Below are positions 59,975 through 64,000 of a stretch of DNA of 64,000 bases, one piece after another. The position numbers and the translations under genes were made by a program. This stretch comes from CAWGHZ01 sp963822575 (lineage in GTDB: Bacteria; Pseudomonadota; Alphaproteobacteria; MPNO01; DASWLB01). The notes beneath the pieces are model-generated. The model saw nothing but the letters and a program-made list of their open reading frames with translations. It ran no database searches and had not been told where the DNA came from. How positions within the stretch are numbered: position 1 is the first letter of the stretch; each line of letters begins with the position of its first letter. The stretch lies in assembly GCA_963822575.1 (NCBI GenBank), contig CAWGHZ010000006.1:1-64000 (forward strand), read 5' to 3'.

Positions 59975-60442
59975 GTGGGCTATGTGGAGCGCGTCCTCCA
60001 GCCCGGGGAGGAGCTGAAGTACCGGGGACGCATCCACTGGCTCATCTACGCGCCGGGGCTCGTGCTCGTGGCGGTGGCGGCCATCGGCTATTGGGCGGCG
60101 ACGCGCTACGCGCCGCCCGATGTGCCGCCGCTCGCCATCGCGATCGGCGCCGGCGCGATCGGGCTGTGGGGCCTCGTGCTGCTGCTCGGCGCGTGGATCA
60201 AGCGCGTCACTACCGAGCTGGCCGTGACCGACCAGCGGATCATCTACAAGCGCGGACTGATCCGGCGCCACTCGATCGAGATGAACATGGACAAGGTCGA
60301 GAGCGTCGACGTCGACCAGTCGATCCTCGGCCGCATTCTCGATTACGGCGACATATTCGTACGCGGCACCGGCGAGGGGATCGAGCCGCTGCGCCGGATC
60401 GACGCGCCGCTCGAATTCCGAAACCACGTGACGGCGGCGTGA
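59975..60442 (+). CDS. PH domain (bPH2) membrane protein
   Basis: The 155-residue protein starts at GTG 59975 and has two membrane helices (about 22-42 and 52-72), then a bPH2/YdbS domain: RVTTELAVTDQRIIYKRGLIRRHSIEMNMDKVESVDVDQSILGRILDYGDIFVRGTGEG in which DKVESVDVDQS is the signature. Such proteins sit at the inner membrane with unknown ligand. It begins 14 bp after the amidohydrolase stop, so it is probably co-transcribed, without an obvious functional link. Confidence 0.87.
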   Translation: MGYVERVLQPGEELKYRGRIHWLIYAPGLVLVAVAAIGYWAATRYAPPDVPPLAIAIGAGAIGLWGLVLLLGAWIKRVTTELAVTDQRIIYKRGLIRRHSIEMNMDKVESVDVDQSILGRILDYGDIFVRGTGEGIEPLRRIDAPLEFRNHVTAA

Positions 60443-60456
60443 GCCGTCGCGCGCCG

Positions 60457-61476
60457 TTACATCTTGAAGCGCTTCCACGCCTCCGCGGCGAGCGACATGT
60501 CGACGTAGTGGGCGGCGTCGATCGTCTGCTTGAGCACGCCGAGCTTGTGCAGGTCGTCGATGTTCTTCTGCAGCCGGGCCACGTCGATTTTGAGGTCGGG
60601 CGCGCGGTAGTTGTCCTTCCGGGTGAACAGCCAGCCCTGATAGCTCTTCACCGGCCGCTTGGTCAGCTTCGCGACCAGGGCGAGCACGTCGGCATGGGTC
60701 TTGGGATCGGTCGAGGTCAGCCAGGCGCGCAGGCGCATGTGGTCCTCGAGGAAATCGACCAAGGCCGCGCGGTGCTTGGCGATCCAGTCGGCCTTGGCGA
60801 CGTAGATCAGCGTCTCGGTCGGGCCGAGCGCGTCGGTGAGGGTGAACAGCCGCTTGAGCTTCGGGTTCTTGCGCGCCATGTCGGAAAAGGGGTGGACGAG
60901 GAACGCCGCATCGATGCGCTGCGACAGCACTGCGGGAAGCTGGTTGGGGAAGCGCAGCTCGGCGAACTGCCAGTCCGTGCCCTCCTTCCAGCCACGCTCG
61001 CCGAACAGGAGGCGCACCGCCGAGTCGCCCGACGAGCCGCGCGCGTTGATGCCGATCACCTTTCCGCGCAGATCGTCGAGCGTCTTGATCCTGTCCTTCA
61101 GCACCCAGAACCCGGCCGTGCCGTAGCCCGGCGCGCCGGACGAGGTCTGCTGCGCGATGGCGCGCACGTCGAGCTTGGCGTTGGTGACGGTGAGGGTGAG
61201 CGACTGCGCGCCCTGCGCCGCCATGTCGATCGCCCCGGCCGCAAGCGCGGTCATCCCCGGCCCCGATCCCGCCAGCATGACCGGCTTCACCACGTAGCTC
61301 TTGCCGTAATGGCGGTATAGGCCGGGCGGCGCGATCGGGATCAGCGGCGTCAAGTGCGAGGGCGCGACCGCGGTCTGGATGCGGATGGTGAGCGGCTCGG
61401 CCCGCGCGGCACCGGACGCGCCGGCAACGGCAAGCAGAAGCGCGACCGCGAGCGGCCGCAGCGTGCGGACAGTCAT
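60457..61476 (-). CDS. ABC transporter substrate-binding protein (NitT/TauT-like)
   Basis: This 339-residue protein has a Sec signal peptide ending near GAARAEP (residue 28) and the two-lobe SBP fold of the sulfonate/nitrate/thiamine-precursor family: TIRIQTAVAPSHLTPLI, SGPGMTALAAGAIDMAAQ and TLDDLRGKVIGINARGSSGD. Permease and ATPase genes are not adjacent, so the transporter is incomplete here. The frame is followed 36 bp downstream by the LLM oxidoreductase on the same strand, a pairing seen in sulfonate or aromatic-acid uptake. Substrate not determinable. Confidence 0.87.
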   Translation of the reverse strand: MTVRTLRPLAVALLLAVAGASGAARAEPLTIRIQTAVAPSHLTPLIPIAPPGLYRHYGKSYVVKPVMLAGSGPGMTALAAGAIDMAAQGAQSLTLTVTNAKLDVRAIAQQTSSGAPGYGTAGFWVLKDRIKTLDDLRGKVIGINARGSSGDSAVRLLFGERGWKEGTDWQFAELRFPNQLPAVLSQRIDAAFLVHPFSDMARKNPKLKRLFTLTDALGPTETLIYVAKADWIAKHRAALVDFLEDHMRLRAWLTSTDPKTHADVLALVAKLTKRPVKSYQGWLFTRKDNYRAPDLKIDVARLQKNIDDLHKLGVLKQTIDAAHYVDMSLAAEAWKRFKM

Positions 61477-61511
61477 GTTTCCTCCCTAAGCGTTTTTCTG
61501 CGTGGGTACCG

Positions 61512-62511
61512 TCACGCGACGGCCGGCAGCACCTCCTTGGCGAAGGCGTGGAGCGTCGGGATGCGCGTGCCCATGCCCACCATCAGGATGTAGCCGACGC
61601 CCGCGTTCTGCAACCCGCGGATGCGCTCGATCACCTCGTCGGGCTCGCCGATGAGCGCCCCCTCCTCCGTCGCGCGGACCAGGTCGGCGTCCGACGTCAT
61701 CGACGAGACGTACTTGCCGTCGGGCGAACGGCCGAACGCGTTCATCCGGGCGAGCGACTTCGACCGGCGCTCCACCGCCTCGGCCCGCTCGGAGGCGTTG
61801 CGGACGAGCAGGATGGCGCGGCTGACGCCGACGGTCATGGGATCGAAGGTCTGCCCCATCTTCTGGATCTCGTCGCGATAGATGGCGAGGCGCTGGGCAA
61901 TCACGTCGAACGTCGCGAACTGGTCGAGGAGCAGATTGTAGCCGCCGCGCGCCGCGGCGCGGATCGAACTCGGGCCGCCCGGCGGCGAGCCACAGCGGCG
62001 GGTGCGGCTTCTGCACCGGCGCGGGCTCGACCACGATGTCGGCGAAGTTCCAGCGCGCCGAGTGGTAGGAGAACCGCTCGTCCGAGGTCCAGGCCTTTTT
62101 CATCAGCCCGACCGACTCCTCGAACCGCTCCTCCGCCTCGTCGAGCGGCACGCAGAAATGCTGGAACTCGTTGTAGCGGTACCCTTTGCCGACCCCCATG
62201 TCGAGCCGGCCGCCCGACAGCACGTCGAGCGTCGCCGCCTGTTCGGCCAGCAGCACGGGGTTGTGCCAGGGCAGCACCATCACGCCCGGACCGAGCCGGA
62301 TGTTCCTGGTCTTGGCGGCGAGGTAGGTCAGCAGGTTCATGGTGGCCGAGACTTGGCCGAACCCGGTGAAATGGTGTTCCACCACGAACAGCCCGGTGAG
62401 CCCGACATTGTCCGCCTCGACGACGAAATCGACGAAGTTCTGGAAGGAGTCCGAGTCGTCGGTCGCGGTGGTGCGGCCCGCCGTGGCGCCGCCGAACAAT
62501 CCGAATTTCAT
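61512..62511 (-). pseudogene. LLM class flavin-dependent oxidoreductase, frameshifted, second copy
   Basis: From ATG 62511 the frame gives MKFGLFGGATAGRTTATDDS and VVEHHFTGFGQVSATMNLLT, typical of luciferase-like monooxygenases, up to PHPPLWLAAG. After about 61980 the correct continuation is one base out: GGPSSIRAAARGGYNLLLDQF and then VLPAVA to the stop at 61512. Deleting one G from GGGCGG restores the frame, so a one-base insertion is likely. If real, no full enzyme is made; if an error, it is a ~332-residue FMN monooxygenase. It lies just upstream of the ABC binding protein. Confidence 0.82.
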
Positions 62512-62615
62512 GCCGCCCTCCGCTCGCCGCTCACCGCCGTCACGGCGCACGATAGCAGCCGGGCCGCGCCGGCAAAACCGCGAAAGGCGCATCGGCCGCG
62601 CCGCCCCCGCCCGAT

Positions 62616-62734
62616 GTCGCCTCGGTGTCGCGTGTGCGTCGCTTCTACGTCGCTCGATGTCGCCTCAAGGTAACCCGAATGTCGCCTCTATGTCGCCTCA
62701 AGGTAACCTGTATGTCACCCCAAGTCGCCCCTGT
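62616..62734. repeat. Array of GTCGC/GTAAC pentamers phased at 10-11 bp
   Basis: Pentamers GTCGC (62616, 62627, 62638, 62649, 62659, 62681, 62692, 62724), GTAAC (62670, 62703) and GTCAC (62714) follow each other at steps of 11,11,11,10,11,11,11,11,11,10 bp. A 33-bp unit ATGTCGCCTCAAGGTAACC... is repeated in tandem from 62657 and 62690. Regular helical-turn spacing suggests a protein-binding array, such as a transposon end or operator. It lies 105 bp upstream of the LLM gene start. Confidence 0.6.
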
Positions 62735-62921
62735 TTCACGCCTCGTTGCCACGCAAGTCATTGATATTCAACGTATGTCTCCTGAAGCGAGACCTCCGGC
62801 GTCCAAAAAATCCAGGCGCCGATGCCGGGCAACGTGACGCGCGATCTATAGAGGAATTTAGGCCTAATGTCAAGGCGGGCGCCCGCTCGACCCCGCCCCG
62901 CAAACGGGTCGGGCGGCGGTC

Positions 62922-62955
62922 CGTTAGAACCGCCGGCCGAGCGAATTGGTGGAGC
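62922..62955. repeat. Direct repeat, copy A, resembling a tRNA 3' end
   Basis: GTTAGAACCGCCGG..GCGAATTGGTGGAGC is matched at 63797-63828 with three small differences. On the minus strand copy A reads CCCCCTCTGCTCCACCA, like the 3' end of an alanine tRNA. The two copies may mark the ends of a former insertion of about 0.87 kb. Confidence 0.45.
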
Positions 62956-63053
62956 AGAGGGGGCTTTCCACATTCAGGCCGACATTCCGTTTAAGCCCAA
63001 TTCATAAGGCTTTCTTGCCATCAACTGCCAGTAACAGGTGCCAGTAATCTGCC

Positions 63054-63548
63054 CTACTTGACCGCGTTGGCTCCCACTTCGTCATCCTCCTCTTCTTCGC
63101 CCTCCACAATCTCCAGTTCCTGCACGATAGGCCGAGCGGCAGCCGCAAAGGCAGGCGCTTGCTTGAGCAACCATTCCCTCTGCGCTGGCCAGTTGCCTCG
63201 GTCCTGGCATTTCTCGGTCCCAGGCATGTATAGGGCGACGCGAGATGCTTTAGTGCCTGGAAGTTCCTCCCACGACAGCGGGTGCCCAAGTGCGCTCTCA
63301 AGCTGGTCCCGCCTCTCAAGCAGGGCCTTGAACCCCGCCTTTGCCAGGGGCCGGAGATGTAGATTTCGAGCCTTAGGCTCTGCTCCCATGGAAATGTGGC
63401 GTTCAACGCGAAGCTAGGATTTCCGCCGCGCAACCGCTCGAAGGGTTGCCAGTTCCACCGATATGGTGTGCGCTCCGCCAGCGGGAGTGAAGTCCCTGGC
63501 CTCATCCGGCCACGCCTTCCGAACGGACACCGCTTCCAAGCGTGCGAG
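63054..63548 (-). pseudogene. DUF4268-family protein remnant, broken by deletion and frameshift
   Basis: The start RLEAVSVRKAWPDEARDFTP (to ~63483) is the usual N-terminus of DUF4268 proteins. A second frame gives SLRLEIYISG (to ~63358). A third gives LAKAGFKALLERRDQLESAL, then LSWEELPGTKASRVALYMPG, DRGNWPAQREWLLKQ, the typical C-terminal part, to the stop at 63054. About 150 residues are missing after the N-terminus, and a lost C in a run of five causes the last frame change. Family members are hypothetical proteins of accessory regions, possibly nucleic-acid related. This copy cannot be functional. Confidence 0.65.
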
Positions 63549-63796
63549 CGGGACCGCTGCCGCAGTGAGGTCGCCGTCGTCCAATCTGCCCCCGGTTCTT
63601 CGGTGGATTTTCGTCGGGATTATGCCCCGACCCTCCCGCGACCTCTCGAAAATCTTTAGAACGCTTCGGCGGGGTCTGACACCAATCAAGCACCCGGCGC
63701 GGCGACCGGGCCACCCGGTCCCCCGAAGTGCCCCTCGCGACACCGCCCGCGTCAGACCAGAACCGCAGCCTGCCCAAAGCGCATCGGGCATGGGTT

Positions 63797-63828
63797 CGTC
63801 AGAACCGCCGCCCGGGAATTGGTGGAGC
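63797..63828. repeat. Direct repeat, copy B
   Basis: CGTCAGAACCGCCGCCCGGGAATTGGTGGAGC matches copy A at 62922-62955. On the minus strand it contains GCTCCACCAATTC, like a tRNA 3' end followed by downstream sequence. It brackets the DUF4268 remnant together with copy A. Confidence 0.45.
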
Positions 63829-63848
63829 GTGACAACTCGTGCGTGGCA

Positions 63849-64000
63849 CTATTTATACGAGAAGGGAGGTCGGCCCCCCTTGGCACGGGCAACTTGGTCA
63901 AGAACCCTGAGAAGCGCCCGCTTCTCGCGGGTGCGCGCAACGCCGGAATTCGGGCGCACGAAATCGCGGTCGCTGAGGCCCAGCTTGGCCTTCCTCTTGT
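63849..64000 (-). CDS. C-terminal end of a protein of unknown function, cut by the window edge
   Basis: The last 49 codons read KAKLGLSDRDFVRPNSGVAR, then TREKRALLRVLDQVARAKGG and RPPFSYK before the stop at 63849. The mix of charged helix and conserved-looking turns makes this more convincing than the overlapping frame at 63752-63940. The start lies beyond 64000. The sequence recalls short hypothetical proteins of alphaproteobacteria; no function is known. Confidence 0.55.
   Translation of the reverse strand, partial: KRKAKLGLSDRDFVRPNSGVARTREKRALLRVLDQVARAKGGRPPFSYK

Noticed and set aside
63752..63940. 62-codon minus-strand frame at the right end
   Set aside because: An overlapping frame that ends at 63849 has a much more protein-like sequence and runs off the window, so this one is likely its shadow.

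Overview
The window is GC-rich bacterial chromosome, most likely from an alphaproteobacterium. The evidence is the block rpmH-rnpA-yidD-yidC-engB with chains of 4-bp ATGA overlaps, the grouping dapB / DUF2244 / nth / EI24 / adenosine kinase, a tkt-gap-pgk run, a small HisKA_2 kinase, a DUF1127 protein and dispersed repeats of a kind common in that class. The genus cannot be read from the sequence.

Layout. 1-2230 is a decayed accessory edge: a truncated integrase, a broken IS630-type transposase, a HEPN fragment cut by that element and a small membrane protein. 2231-5536 holds a phospholipase D-type lipoprotein, an ACMSD-like amidohydrolase and a DUF1127 protein. 5921-16518 is a catabolic island in partial decay: SDR, frameshifted Rieske oxygenase, last codons of a TRAP permease, a CoxL-type molybdoenzyme, a fumarylacetoacetase-like fragment run into a bicupin gene, two DctP binding proteins, and a coupled trio of ferredoxin, zinc-ribbon protein and signal-less TAXI protein. 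16742-21866 holds a ThDP enzyme and a three-gene GMC dehydrogenase operon whose third gene encodes an internally duplicated, histidine-bearing membrane protein. 21906-31877 mixes housekeeping (dapB, nth, adenosine kinase, HU) with a bicupin dioxygenase, a small histidine kinase, an NAD-linked dehydrogenase and a second ThDP enzyme.

32088-41019 is central carbon metabolism: two GH15 glycosidases on either side of an SDR, then tkt, gap and pgk. An ECF sigma/anti-sigma pair follows. 42452-48217 is a tight operon of an M24 hydrolase, 2-oxo acid dehydrogenase E1 alpha, E1 beta and E2, and an RlmI-type methyltransferase; the E2 linker carries an in-frame palindromic repeat insert. 48273-51993 is a second small catabolic group (GST, MarR, RidA, LLM oxidoreductase, alpha/beta hydrolase). 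52063-55564 is the tusA-engB-yidC-yidD-rnpA-rpmH block with a near-consensus promoter. 55724-62511 holds an orphan sensor kinase, a PEP-CTERM protein, a Rieske oxygenase, an aryl-acid-decarboxylase-like amidohydrolase, a PH-domain protein, an ABC-type binding protein and a frameshifted LLM oxidoreductase.

62512-64000 is accessory again: an array of GTCGC/GTAAC pentamers spaced 10-11 bp, two direct repeats resembling tRNA 3' ends, a DUF4268 pseudogene and a gene running off the edge. Several lesions are one- or two-base changes in short repeats, so some pseudogenes could be consensus errors. The most interesting candidate for an undescribed system is the GMC / subunit 3 / duplicated membrane protein operon at 18561-21866.
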